Shown: in pieces, positions 1 to 8,898 of the stretch | Layout of the letters: each line of letters begins with the position of its first letter | Position numbering within the stretch: the stretch's first letter is position 1 | Source of the DNA: Chalciporus piperatus | Lineage: Eukaryota; Basidiomycota; Agaricomycetes; Boletales; Boletaceae | Direction of reading: 5' to 3' | Length of the DNA stretch: 20,125 nt | Assembly (NCBI GenBank): GCA_038093975.1 | Contig: JBBPTG010000362.1 | Span: 1 to 20,125 of the forward strand | Made by a program: the position numbers and the translations under genes | Notes under the pieces: model-generated | What the model was told of the DNA's origin: nothing | Seen by the model: the letters and a program-made list of their open reading frames with translations, nothing else | The model's database searches: none

Positions 1-53
1 CCTCTCTTCCTCCCTCTCCAGCCCCGTCTCCAACCGCAGTTACTGACCTCACA

Positions 54-865
54 ATGAAGACTACCTTCGCGTCCCTCGCCCTCTTCGTTGCCGGTGCTCT
101 CGGCCAACAGCTCACGATCAACACTCCGTCAGTCATCCGTTCCAGAATATGTAGCTTATCCGTTGCTTACCTGGTTGCAATTCAGTGCCAACGTCGTGGA
201 GTGTCAGCCCACCATGCTCACCTGGATTGGAGGAGTTGGTAAGCTTCCATTCCATCCCTGATTGACTCCGACGTTCACCCGGTCCCCTGAAGGTCCCTAC
301 TTCTTGGTGCGTATATCCATATGAGGATCGTCGTACTTGCTGAATCCAGCACGTGTCTACCTACCTCCAGAGGTAAGCATTTGCCTGACCAAAACCATTC
401 AAGATCACAAATTGAACCTGCATTTAGCATTCTCCCTGGTGCTACCCCCAACGGTGCCGCTATCGAGCAGTTCCCTGCAACGAACGCTACCTCCCTTACA
501 TGGATTTGCAACATCGCATCCAGTATGTCTCTTTTCTATCTCGTGTGAATGGTACCATCAACACCCTCGTAGACACTAACATCGGCTTGACCCTCCGTGA
601 CGGCGCCGGTACTGTTGCCCAGTCAGCTCCCTTCGTGATCAACGCTGGAAGTGCGGTGATTTCCATTCGTACCTAGAGCAGTTTTCGTTGACATGCAATA
701 TAGCCTCGAATACCTGCCTGAACGTTACTTCTGGTGCGTAATGATTTTTGAACTGTCTAGATGGTGCTTATATCGCATGCAGTCGTTCCTGGACCCACCA
801 GTGCCTCTGCTGCGTTTCCCATCCCCCGACATCCACCTGCTTCAGCGACGGAAAGGTGGCCCTGA
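54..865 (+). CDS. Short secreted Ser/Thr-rich-type protein with truncated tail
   Basis: Eight-exon model: 54-127, 186-238, 293-306, 350-372, 428-522, 573-650, 704-733 and 783-865, giving 149 aa. All introns are GT-AG. Residues 1-18 (MKTTFASLALFVAGALGQ) form a signal peptide. The mature part reads QLTINTPANVVECQP, LTWIGGV, GPYFL, ILPGATPNGAAIEQF, TSLTWICNIAS, IGLTLRDGAGTVAQSAPF and NTCLNVTS. This matches the small secreted, often GPI-anchored, Ser/Thr-rich proteins common in mushroom genomes, probably cell-wall or surface proteins of unknown biochemical role. Family members normally continue into a long Ser/Ala-rich stretch and a hydrophobic GPI signal. Here the tail is only VVPGPTSASAAFPIPRHPPA plus seven residues, then TGA at 863. 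The last exon lies antisense inside the end of the F-box gene. The protein is therefore predicted secreted but unanchored, or the gene is a truncated copy. Exon 4 is uncertain (see findings). Confidence 0.72.
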
Positions 866-2332
866 TGATCCTCGCGACTTGCTTGGCATTGGCAATAGGT
901 GAATGGATGACGCTGAGTTTCGACAACGTGCGGTTGGTAATACGATCGTCCATCTCGTCCAGGTCGACCCACTTAAAGTCCCTCGCGTCGATCACGATCG
1001 AGAGTTCTTGTAAACGTGAACAGTTTTTCGCGAGGGTGAAAAGCCCTTTGAAGGTCGCCCTCGGACGCGTGCTGTCATAGTACGCGACATTGCTATGATG
1101 CAGATCTAATACCTCGAGGTTTGGCCAAGAGAGTGCAATCTCTTCTAGGTCGGTATCGTCTAAAGAATACATCCACAACCAAGAGATGACCACTGAACGA
1201 AGGTTGGTGAATGCGAAAAGTGGTTGTATGGGGTATGTCAATGGATCGATGTTGTCGTTGACGCATTGGGAGAGATCGCCGATCAGAGAGATTGTTTGCA
1301 GAGACTGGTGGTCGAAGTGAGAACCGATGGAACTGAATAGTTCGTGCGGCGTTTGGTTCTTGTCGGGTAGAAGAGCGTGGCAGGTTAGGCTGGTTGGAGA
1401 TAGGTGGTAATGGCTGATCCACCGCGCCAACATAGGGATGTCGTATCCGTCAAGTTGGATATTAGCGAGGGCGGGAAAACTTGACGGACTGGGACGACTA
1501 GCATCCAGAATGACCGCCAAATTAATTGGCTGAAGATATCCCGCTCGCAGATGTAGAGAAGCGAGGGATTCGAGCTCAGAAAGGTGTCGATATGCAGCAA
1601 CGTCAAGGTTGTAGCAAACGCAAGAAAAGTGAACGAGATGTTTCCAACTACGGACTGCGTTGGAGATGAAAGGGTGGAGTTCTGACGAGTCTAGCATCCA
1701 TGTGTGAGGATGAGTGAGTTCAAGAGCGACGCGTGTTGCATTCGGGAACAAATTGCTCAGGGACCCGACCAACTCTACTGCTGTGGGGATGGGGATGCGA
1801 AGAGGGAGAGACGCGTGGATTTGAAACTCGGTCACCGCGAGCCTATTCATCCAGTGAAGTAACTGGATGGTCGGCCTGTCAAGTGAATACGCGCCTCCGC
1901 GATCCACGACACGGACTGTCCTCGACTTTGGGAACATAGGAAGTAGAGCGTTTGGCGGGGCGAGTGAGACAAGCAGTCCTGGTTGGTGATAGGGAATGCT
2001 GTTGAGGTCGGTGACACATGAGGTGTACAGTTTGACCCGGCGCCACTGGTCGTCACTCAGAGACAGTACGACTTGTGGATTGGATTCATAGAACTGTAGC
2101 GCATTCAGTCAAATCATATCAAGATGACTAAAGGTACGACTCGCCTCCTGGACGATAGAGTTGGGTAACAAGCAACTCAAAGGATCCAACGAGTCGAGTT
2201 TTGCCCATAACACTCTGCGGGAAGACTCTTCGAATGCGCGACATGTTCGAAGTAAACATGCAAGGGTCACCTTCGAGGGGAAGACTTGCATATGATGTCG
2301 AAGATCTCGGCGACCTGCAAAGCGTGGTGCAT
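768..2332 (-). CDS. F-box protein, agaricomycete MHHALQ type, with a frameshift in the F-box
   Basis: The start at 2332 gives MHHALQVAEIFDIICKSS, the usual opening of a large agaricomycete F-box family. The same domain continues in another frame from about 2291 as VTLACLLRTCRAFEESSRRV, then LWAKLDSLDPLSCLLPNSI. An apparent 60-nt intron (2153-2094, GT-AG) removes an in-frame stop. The last exon, 2093-768, encodes 441 aa (YESNPQVVLSLSDDQWRRV through QERLHAI) with leucine-rich-repeat-like spacing (LRSVVISWLW, LEVLDLHHS). Total length, about 500 aa, is normal for the family. The F-box should bind Skp1 and recruit targets to an SCF ubiquitin ligase; the target is unknown. The frame break at 2269-2291 means a pseudogene, a sequence error, or splicing through a 44-nt intron (CAG/GTCGCC..GAAG/GTG) that restores frame but deletes the F-box core. 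The 3' end is convergent with the secreted-protein gene. Confidence 0.75.
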
Positions 2333-2997
2333 GTCGAGCAGGCGACGTCGAGATGGTTGCTGCGCGCGAAGAAGTGGGTTAAGGTCATATTTCACACAAG
2401 TTGAACGTCAACGTCGGTCTGGTGGTGCCAATCGACTCGGAACGTTGCACCGTGACGAAATCTATCATTTCGGTCTGGCCTTGCCGCCATGAAAAACGGA
2501 TAGGTACAATGCGTGTTCCTGCCAGTATGGTGGTCGGGACTTGCCCAAGCGTTTCCCTCCGGCTAGTAATAGTATTGACACTGTAGATCATCGCAGCCCC
2601 CAGGAAGAACGCGGAGCTCGGGTGGGAAACTGCCATTTTCATCAAGTGGGCGATGATCCCACTCGCCTCCGCACTGAATTCAAAGCTTAACGTCTCACTG
2701 GCATGGAATGGGCTCGTAATACCATATTAACGATTGCAGCTACCTCCAAGCAGGTCATCTCTGCTGCTACTGAGTCTGCGCGTCACAGGGGAATTCGAGC
2801 CATCCAACCATGCCATCTTCAGCTCGAGGACTCGGACGAGATGCGAAGATGGAGTTGCAGAAATGCTCTTGAAGTCTTCCTTGCTGGGTGGCCCTCCACT
2901 ATGTATTCGAAGGAGTCGGTTCTTTGACCCAGAGCACTGACTCGGACAAAATCATAGAGACCGTCAACGAATCACGTACTTTCATTTCCTGCTCACA
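2333..2997. other. Intergenic stretch with no supportable gene
   Basis: This lies upstream of the F-box gene (-) and of the NLR fragment (+), so it should hold both promoters. Short open frames exist on both strands (for example 2385-2645 minus, 86 codons, and 2888-3139 plus). None shows a recognisable domain or a consistent exon structure, so I call none of them. Confidence 0.5.
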
Positions 2998-3562
2998 ATG
3001 GACATCTTGTAAGTATCACGTCATTTTGCCCTGGAGGATCCTCAGAAACCAGGAAAGTGCTGCTCTAAGTTTGGATCAGGCGCACGACAAAGCCAGCGAT
3101 GAAACGTTATCGGAGCAACTTCAACCAGACATCGCGTAAGTTCTGTGCCATTACAATCGACGTACCATACACTAACAACTTCTCAGTGATAGTGTCGCTC
3201 TTCGAGATCGCGACGAGGACGGTTTTCCACCCCACGAAGTCGAGCAAACTTTGTCGACCGCAGATGACACAAATGGGGAAGACGATAAGCTGAGAAAAGA
3301 AAAAGAAGACGAGAGGGAGAAAGAGGAAGATAGTATGTGTCAGTGGTTCACTCCGAGGTGTGTTAACCTGTGCTAACCTTTTCATGACAGGGAGAGAACT
3401 TGAAACTGAATGAAATCTTGGAATGGCTTGGACTCAACTGCGCCAAAGAAACAAGATGATACTCTTCTGCTGCGTCAACGAGGTACCTGTAAATGGCTTT
3501 ATGGAGAAGACAGGAGAACTCGTTTTCGTGGCTGCATGGAAAACGTAAGATACAGGGCTCGA
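2998..3562 (+). pseudogene. NLR-like (NACHT protein) amino-terminal fragment, copy 1
   Basis: The ATG at 2998 begins MDIL, spliced across a 37-nt intron (3009-3045) to NQESAALSLDQAHDKASDET. Intron 3136-3186 follows, then an acidic/charged exon (3187-3332) ending in KLRKEKEDEREKEED. Intron 3333-3390 (or to 3394) leads to NEILEWLGLNCAK, which ends at TGA 3457. In a neighbouring frame the expected continuation KKQDDTLLLRQRGTCKWLY appears. After a second shift comes ENSFSWLHGKRKIQG. The order ILxWL, QDD, RQxGT, WL, FxSWLxGKR is the linker just before the P-loop (CPGxPGxGKT) in fungal NACHT proteins (family knowledge). No P-loop follows. I infer a decayed NLR gene broken before its NTPase domain. 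A short product of about 103 aa could still be made. The frame breaks recur in copy 2, so they predate the duplication. Confidence 0.6.
3092..3562. repeat. Tandem duplication, unit 1, block 1 (partner 6515-6993)
   Basis: From GCCAGCGATG at 3092 the sequence is nearly identical, introns included, to 6515-6993. The only clear indel is a few codons in the charged exon (GAAGAGGAA present in unit 2). Similarity stops abruptly after GGGCTCGA at 3562/6993. Confidence 0.9.
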
Positions 3563-4581
3563 ACAAAAGGTACGTCGGAAATGGGAAATTACGATGCTGC
3601 ATCTTAGGCACGTACACAAATGCTACGAATGGATCATGGAATGGTTGATTTCATCTGAGTGTCGACATCTATGCCAGACAACCTGGATGGGAATGATACC
3701 ATCCGATGATATTCTCCAATCTTTTGACCTATCCATTCCAGGGGGCCGAGTGAGTATTGCAGATTTTTTGGATGACGATTTCATTGCTCACACGTTCGCT
3801 CTCCTGTATGTATGTTACCATGTACTCATTCCATTCACTTCATTGGCTGCGTTGACACGCGTTTCCGTGCCTTGTACCGGGAGCGCAAACGAATCCATGA
3901 TAACGATCGAGTTCCCGATGACCATCGCTTGAATAAGGCCCATAAGCTCGCGTGGAACTGACCTTGCACGGATGACCTATAGATACGATCAGCGAGAAAG
4001 GTCGTCGTCCGTGAAGACGATACGGGGAAAGGAGGTTGAAAGGAAAATCTGGAAAACGGCGGCGAACCATGTTAATCAAAGGAACAGCTGATATTTTGCA
4101 CAACTTGAAAGTAGCGAGGACTGGTGATTAAAACGAGTACGATACGATATAGGGTTGAATCCTGTTGAATCTTGGCCGTCCTAGAGCCAACAGGAGGCCG
4201 GTCACACACTCTTGGTCCCAGGGTGCTTGTTGCAGTACCAGCTTGCTGGCCTCTACATCGAAAGCGTAGATCTCATCTTTGGGAGACACTCGAAGAATAT
4301 CGTTCGTCAAGGAGAAAACGTCTGCAATGCAGTCGCGGAGGACATCGTCGCTGACGTTGACGGGGCTCGCGAATGTCGGAACTTGGTATTGAGATGTCGG
4401 GTGCAATGACACTCAACCAAGTGGCAAGTCGTGCTTAAGCACAAGTTGGTCTTAACTCACAACCAAACCAAAATCAGATAAAAATGGATTTACCAATCTC
4501 CTTTCTTTGCAGATGCTCCATGGGGTGTATTGGCTCTAGGCTGTCCACTTTTCCCCTGGCAGATTCTCAAGATTCTGGACC
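3563..4581. other. Unit-1-specific segment of about 1 kb, content unclear
   Basis: This segment separates the two homologous blocks of unit 1 and shows no visible similarity to the corresponding 318 bp of unit 2. An open plus frame at 3594-3932 contains DDILQSFDLSIPGGR and IADFLDDDFIAHTFALL. An overlapping frame near 3835-3953 reads [18 protein letters not shown] and ends HKLAWN. These may be pieces of a broken coding sequence, but I do not recognise the family. The most gene-like stretch is the minus-strand frame at 4128-4412, listed separately. Confidence 0.4.
4128..4412 (-). CDS. Possible exon or small protein, unrecognised
   Basis: This 94-codon minus-strand frame starts MSLHPTSQYQVPTFASPVNV and includes DVLRDCIADVFSLTNDILRV, SPKDEIYAFDVEASKLVLQQ and WDQECVTGLLLALGRPRF. 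The composition looks protein-like: alternating hydrophobic and polar residues with few basic or Cys runs, unlike a shadow frame. It has no match I can name and no signal peptide or membrane segment. It lies wholly inside the unit-1-specific segment, so it could be the remains of whatever was inserted there. It may equally be chance or one exon of a larger broken gene. Confidence 0.25.
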   Translation of the reverse strand: MSLHPTSQYQVPTFASPVNVSDDVLRDCIADVFSLTNDILRVSPKDEIYAFDVEASKLVLQQAPWDQECVTGLLLALGRPRFNRIQPYIVSYSF

Positions 4582-4975
4582 GTACCTGGCAGGCCGCCCG
4601 GGAACTCATCATCTCCGTTCGGTACTTAGCTGACCCCGAGGTTTCTTTGACCACCCATGTCGGACTCATGCTCGTGGGTGAGACTGCAGCTTTTCAGCCA
4701 TGGCATGAAATGAGTGCCTAGACCTCTCGTATGGCATGAAAGGTGCCTCGAGGGGTGGGTGGAGGAGGTACACAGTCACCCGGAAAGAAGGTTCTGAACA
4801 ATTCCGGTGCGTAGACAGACAGACGGAGCAATTGTTCCTAGGAATGTTTGGTACCTCTCCCAGCACTGTTCATGGGAAGAGCCAGTTTGGAAGGTATCTT
4901 GTATCGACCCAAAGTCGACAAGGGGTGTTTGTACTGTCCTGCATTCCTGCTAATGGGATATGCCGACATCAAAGG

Positions 4976-4985
4976 GAATAAAAGG
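4976..4985 (+). promoter_or_regulatory. TATA-like element upstream of the 232-aa gene
   Basis: GAATAAAAGG lies about 100 bp before the ATG at 5083 and is followed by a pyrimidine-rich stretch (TCTCTCTGTGCCC) of the kind that often holds fungal transcription starts. The paralog has GTATAAGTG at the aligned place. This is inferred from position only. Confidence 0.4.
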
Positions 4986-5082
4986 AGTCTCTCTGTGCCC
5001 AAAGTTCCCCCAACTCGAAACACTCGATTCCATTCAAGTTGTTCCTACCAACTCGCCTACTTTTTCATTGCTCATTGCTACC

Positions 5083-6276
5083 ATGTCCGCAACATTCACC
5101 AGGACCCTGGCTTTCAAGAGGTGAGTGCTACGGTTTTGAAGGACGCAGCTTTGCTCGTCCTGCCGTTCATTTACGATGCTCACTCGCTCATAGCAGGGAC
5201 CTCGGCGTTGATGCCACTCTTCTGCTGACTTTCGACAAGTTGTCAGAAGGGATGTACCATGACCAATTCCCTGTTTGCTGGAAGTACGTACAGCGCTGTT
5301 GATATTTCCCAGCGGGTTCTGAGCCGCATTTTAGAGTCATCCCGTTTCCGAGTGCAGGTGAGCTTGTCAGTTAGGCAATTGACCGAGGTGTTTGTTTTGC
5401 TGATCGATGCTCGTCTGCTACTCACCTAGGGTCCTTCAAGGCCACTGCGATCTACCAGAACAAGTGTGTATGGTTCATATGCATGAATATTAAGACGAGC
5501 TAACAAGGCCCTTCTGTCCGGTCTAGGCTTGCTTTCTTCAGGCCCCAGATTGACCCCGCCTCGGACACGGTCGTGCCAGTGGATGCTTCCACCTATCAGC
5601 CAATCGACGTAAGCTATTGTCACGATATACGGTATGATTCACGGGCGCAAACGACACAACACAGGTCGGGCAAAAGACTACTCTCTTCCAGGACGATAAT
5701 GGTGACTACAAGTTCACTGTGAGCTTCCCAACCATCCTCGCTTTACATTCGAAACAGATTCAAATTCGAACGCAGGCTCCCGAGGCCGATTCGGGGAACA
5801 ACATAAAGGGATTCAACGGCAGCGCTCAGGAGGAGACCATGGGCGTCGGTGAGTTGCAGCTTGGCCACCCATGACGATCATCGATCGGCGTGCTAAGTAA
5901 CTTTCTGATGACAGGTTTCCTAACGAAAGACCATTCCGTTCCCACCCCACTCTTCGTCTTCCCCGGCGTCAGGTTCGTTGTGCTTCATTTCATATGACGA
6001 AAGAAAAGCGCTGATGGAAAATTCTACAGAACCGGATCATTCGTCCAGGCTCAATTCACCCCGGTCTTGCGCGCTTACATCACTTACGATTACCAGGAGA
6101 CGCAGATCATTAGGAGTGAAGTGGACACTCCTCTCCTCTGGGCAAGAGACCTTGCTGCGCTCTCTGATGACACCGTTTGGGAGATCAACTACGACACCGC
6201 CTCTGGCGTTTTCAGTATCCTGTTTGTTGAAGAGGAGCCGGTTGCTGCGATTGGAGCAGAGACGATGTACTCGTGA
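5083..6276 (+). CDS. Unrecognised nine-exon protein, tandem copy A (232 aa)
   Basis: Exons: 5083-5120, 5194-5283, 5335-5357, 5430-5463, 5527-5608, 5665-5718, 5776-5848, 5915-5972 and 6030-6276. All introns are GT-AG, 51-73 bp, and the frame is open throughout. Landmarks: RDLGVDATLLLTFDKLSEGM, YHDQFPVCWKVIPFPSAGSF, ATAIYQNKLAFFRPQIDP, then TGSFVQAQFTPVLRAY, ETQIIRSE and LAALSDDTVWEINYDTASG. There is no signal peptide or membrane helix, so it is probably cytosolic and beta-rich. I do not recognise the family and assign no function. The start is supported because both copies keep it with the same exon length and promoter layout. The intact frame in both copies, despite many differences, argues for a real protein. 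The tail from VFSILFVEEEP to TMYS differs from copy B through an indel. NLR debris lies upstream. Confidence 0.78.
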
Positions 6277-6514
6277 ATCCTGTGGTTGGCGTCCAAGTCT
6301 TAGTTCTCGCTTGTGTTTGAGTCTCTCCATGTATTGATTGTGTCTCGACAATTGATCGAATGTTTGTGTGTAACAGCATCTGCCCAACTTGCAGCACCGA
6401 TCAGACCGCAGCTAAGGATACTCCGGAAATCCGGCTGAGAGCATAGATAGAAGAAACTGTTCAAATACTAACTGATCGGCCGAGAATTCTCTTTGGGATC
6501 GATGCGTAGTTGAA

Positions 6515-6993
6515 GCCAGCGATGAAACGTTATCGGAGCAGCTTCAACCAGGCATCGCGGAAGTTCCGTCCAGTACAATCGACGCATCATACACTAACAA
6601 CTTCTCAGTGATAGTGTCGCTCTTCGAGATCGCGACGAGGACGATTTTCCACCCCACGAAGAGGAGCAAAATTTGTCGGCCGCAGATGACACAAATGGGG
6701 AAGAAGAGGAAGACGATAAGCTGAGAAAAGAAAAAGAAGACGAGAGGGAGAAAGAGGAAGATAGTATGTGTCAGTGGTTCACTCCGAGGTGTGTTAACCT
6801 GTGCTAACCTTTTCATGACAGGGAGAGAACTTGAAACTGAATGAAATCTTGGAATGGCTTGGACTCAACTGCGCCAAAGAAACAAGATGATACTCTTCTG
6901 CTGCGTCAACGAGGTACCTGTAAATGGCTTTATGGAGAAGACAGGAGAACTCGTTTTCGTGGCTGCTTGGAAAACGTAAGATACAGGGCTCGA
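6515..6993 (+). pseudogene. NLR-like amino-terminal fragment, copy 2
   Basis: This copy starts inside the second exon of copy 1 (at ASDETLSEQLQPGIA), so it lacks the upstream ATG exon and promoter. The charged exon (DRDEDDFPPHEEEQNLSAAD), its flanking introns and the pre-P-loop linker remain, including both frame shifts seen in copy 1. The linker reads NEILEWLGLNCAK in one frame, KKQDDTLLLRQRGTCKWLY in another and ENSFSWLLGKRKIQG in a third. Beyond 6993 the sequence leaves homology. In the third frame it continues SICNVPGL, vaguely like the CPGxPG of a P-loop but without GKT, so no NTPase motif survives. It is not expected to be expressed as a protein. Confidence 0.6.
6515..6993. repeat. Tandem duplication, unit 2, block 1 (partner 3092-3562)
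   Basis: Direct copy of 3092-3562. The junction with the end of unit 1 is at about 6507-6514, where only a few unmatched bases (TAGTTGAA) separate the last base shared with 9220 from the first base shared with 3092. Confidence 0.9.
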
Positions 6994-7311
6994 TATGTAA
7001 CGTTCCGGGCCTCACTGACATAATAATCCTGACCGTAATAGCCGGTCATAGCGCGCGTTCCAGAATCAAGTTTTACAACATCAGACTTACAAAGTTGTGG
7101 CGCACCCTCCCCCTTCAAGTTTATCGTCCTGTCCCACCGCCGTCTGCGACCTTGAAAGCTTCTCATGCAGATCGGAAATCTGCGAGACAGCATATGCACG
7201 GTTCTAGAACGTTCACACCAAGATTTCAAGCTACACATATCCCGTGGACTACAGTGCCTGAGCGCTTACCGAAATCAAGTTACTGCCGCTCAAGGTGTTG
7301 ACCCAGTACTA
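6994..7311. other. Unit-2-specific segment, no gene seen
   Basis: These 318 bp occupy the place of the 1,019-bp unit-1-specific segment and show no visible similarity to it. Short frames occur (for example KFIVLSHRRL on plus), but none has a start, splice sites and a domain together. It may be the ancestral continuation of the NLR gene, now unreadable. Confidence 0.4.
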
Positions 7312-7637
7312 GTACCTGGCAGGGCGCCCCGCAACTCATTATCCGAGCCCGTTCGGTGGCTGAGACTGCAGCTTTCCAGTCATGGATGAAAATGAGTGCC
7401 TAGACCTCTCGTATGGCATGAAATGGTGCCTCAAGGGGTGGGTGAAGGAGGTACACAATCACCCGGCAAGAAGGTTCTGAACAATTCCGGTGCGTACATG
7501 GTAAAATGTTTGGTACCTCTCCCAGCGCTGTTCATGGGAAGAGCCAGTTCGGAAAGCACCTTCTATCGACCCAAAGTCGACAAGGGGTGTTTGGACTGTC
7601 CTGCGTTCCTGCTAACGGGATATGCCGACCTCAAAAG

Positions 7638-7646
7638 GTATAAGTG
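7638..7646 (+). promoter_or_regulatory. TATA-like element upstream of the 217-aa gene
   Basis: GTATAAGTG sits about 98 bp before the ATG at 7736, followed by GGATCTCTCCGTGCCC. It aligns with GAATAAAAG in the other copy and is closer to the TATA consensus. Confidence 0.42.
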
Positions 7647-7735
7647 GGATCTCTCCGTGCCCAAAGGTCCCCGCTCGATTCCATTGTTCCTACCAACTCG
7701 CCTACCTTTTCATTCAATAATTGCTCATTGCTACC

Positions 7736-8898
7736 ATGCCCGCAGCATTCACCAGGACCCTGACCTTCCAGACGTGAGCGCTACGGTGCTTTGAAGAGCG
7801 CGGCTTTGCTCGTCCTGCCGTTCATTGACGATGCTCACTCGCTTATAGCAGGGACCTCGGCGCTGATGCCACTCTTCTGTTGACTTTCAACAAGCTTTCA
7901 GAAGGGATGTACCATGACCAATTCCCTGTTTGCTGGAAGTAAATACAGCGCTGTTGATATTTCCCAGCGGGTTCTGAGCCGCATTTTAGAGTCATCCCGT
8001 TTCCGAGTACAGGTGAGCCTTTCAGCTATGCAATTGACCGAGGTGTTTGTTTTGCTGATCGATGCTCGTCTGCTACCCACCTAGGGTCCTTCAAGGCCAC
8101 TGCGATCTACCAGAACAAGTGTGTATGGTTCATATGCATGAATATTAAGACGAGCTAACAAGGCCCTTCTGTCCTGTCTAGGCTTGCTTTCTTCAGGCCC
8201 CAGATTGACCCCGCCTCGGAGACGGTCGTGCCAGTGGATGCTTCCACCTATCAGCCAATCGACGTAAGCTATTGTCCCGATATACAGTACGATTCACGGG
8301 AGCAACTTGAAACGACACAACACAGGTCGGGCACAAGACTACTCTCACCCAGGACGACAATGGTGTCCACAAGTTCACTGTGAGCTTCCCATTGACAACC
8401 ATCCTTGCTTTACATCCGAAACAGACTCAAATTCGAACGCAGGCTCCCGAGGCCGATTTGGGGAACAACATAAAGGCATTCAACGACACCGCTCTCGAGG
8501 AGGTCATGGCCGTCGGTGAGTTGCAGCTTGACCACCCGTGACGATCGTCGATCGGCGTGCTAAGTAACTTTTGGATGACAGATTTCCTCAACCAAAACGA
8601 TTTCGCTCCCACTCCAGTCCTCGTCTTCGACGACGTCGAGTTCGTTGTGCTTCATTTCATATGACGAAAGAAAAGCGCTGATCGACAATTCTACAGAACC
8701 GGATCATTCGCCCAGGCTCAGTTCACCCCAGTCTTGTACGCTTACGTCGCTGCTAACTATCGGGAGACGCAGATCATTAGGAGTGAAATACTATCTCCCC
8801 TCCTCTGGGAGAAAGACCTTGCTGAGCTCTCTGATGACACCGTTTGGGATCTCAACTACGACACCGCCCTTGGCTTCAGTATCACCGAGTCTGTCTGA
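7736..8898 (+). CDS. Unrecognised nine-exon protein, tandem copy B (217 aa)
   Basis: Exons: 7736-7773, 7849-7938, 7990-8012, 8085-8118, 8182-8263, 8326-8379, 8443-8515, 8582-8639 and 8697-8898. The first eight exons have exactly the lengths of copy A. The frame is fully open. It begins MPAAFTRTLTFQ and contains DLGADATLLLTFNKLSEGMY, YHDQFPVCWKVIPFPSTGSF, AQAQFTPVLYAYVAANYRET and LAELSDDTVWDLNYDTALGF, ending SITESV. An indel near the end brings the stop earlier than in copy A. Exons 4 and 5 are almost identical to copy A, while exons 1 and 6-9 are rich in amino-acid replacements although the introns between them changed little. Function unknown; no signal peptide or membrane segment. One splice donor has shifted in sequence context (GA/GTTCGT instead of AG/GTTCGT) without changing exon length. 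Confidence 0.77.

Larger units (their letters stand above)
4582..6506. repeat. Tandem duplication, unit 1, block 2 (partner 7312-9220)
   Basis: From GTACCTGGCAGG at 4582 to GATGCG at 6506 the sequence matches 7312-9220 through promoter, exons, introns and 3' flank. Unit 2 lacks about 50 bp near the start of the block. Unit 1 lacks about 50 bp present at roughly 9089-9139. Order and orientation are conserved, so this is a direct tandem duplication. Confidence 0.92.

Noticed and set aside
3107..3385. Minus-strand frame with a Phe/Leu-rich membrane-like stretch, repeated at 6544-6816
   Set aside because: It is the antisense of the charged Glu/Lys exon of the NLR fragment (GAA/GAG codons read backwards as Phe/Leu) and occurs twice only because the region is duplicated.
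3594..3953. Transposase-like reading of the [15 protein letters not shown] stretch
   Set aside because: It resembles no transposase motif closely enough, and no terminal repeats or target-site duplications were found around it.
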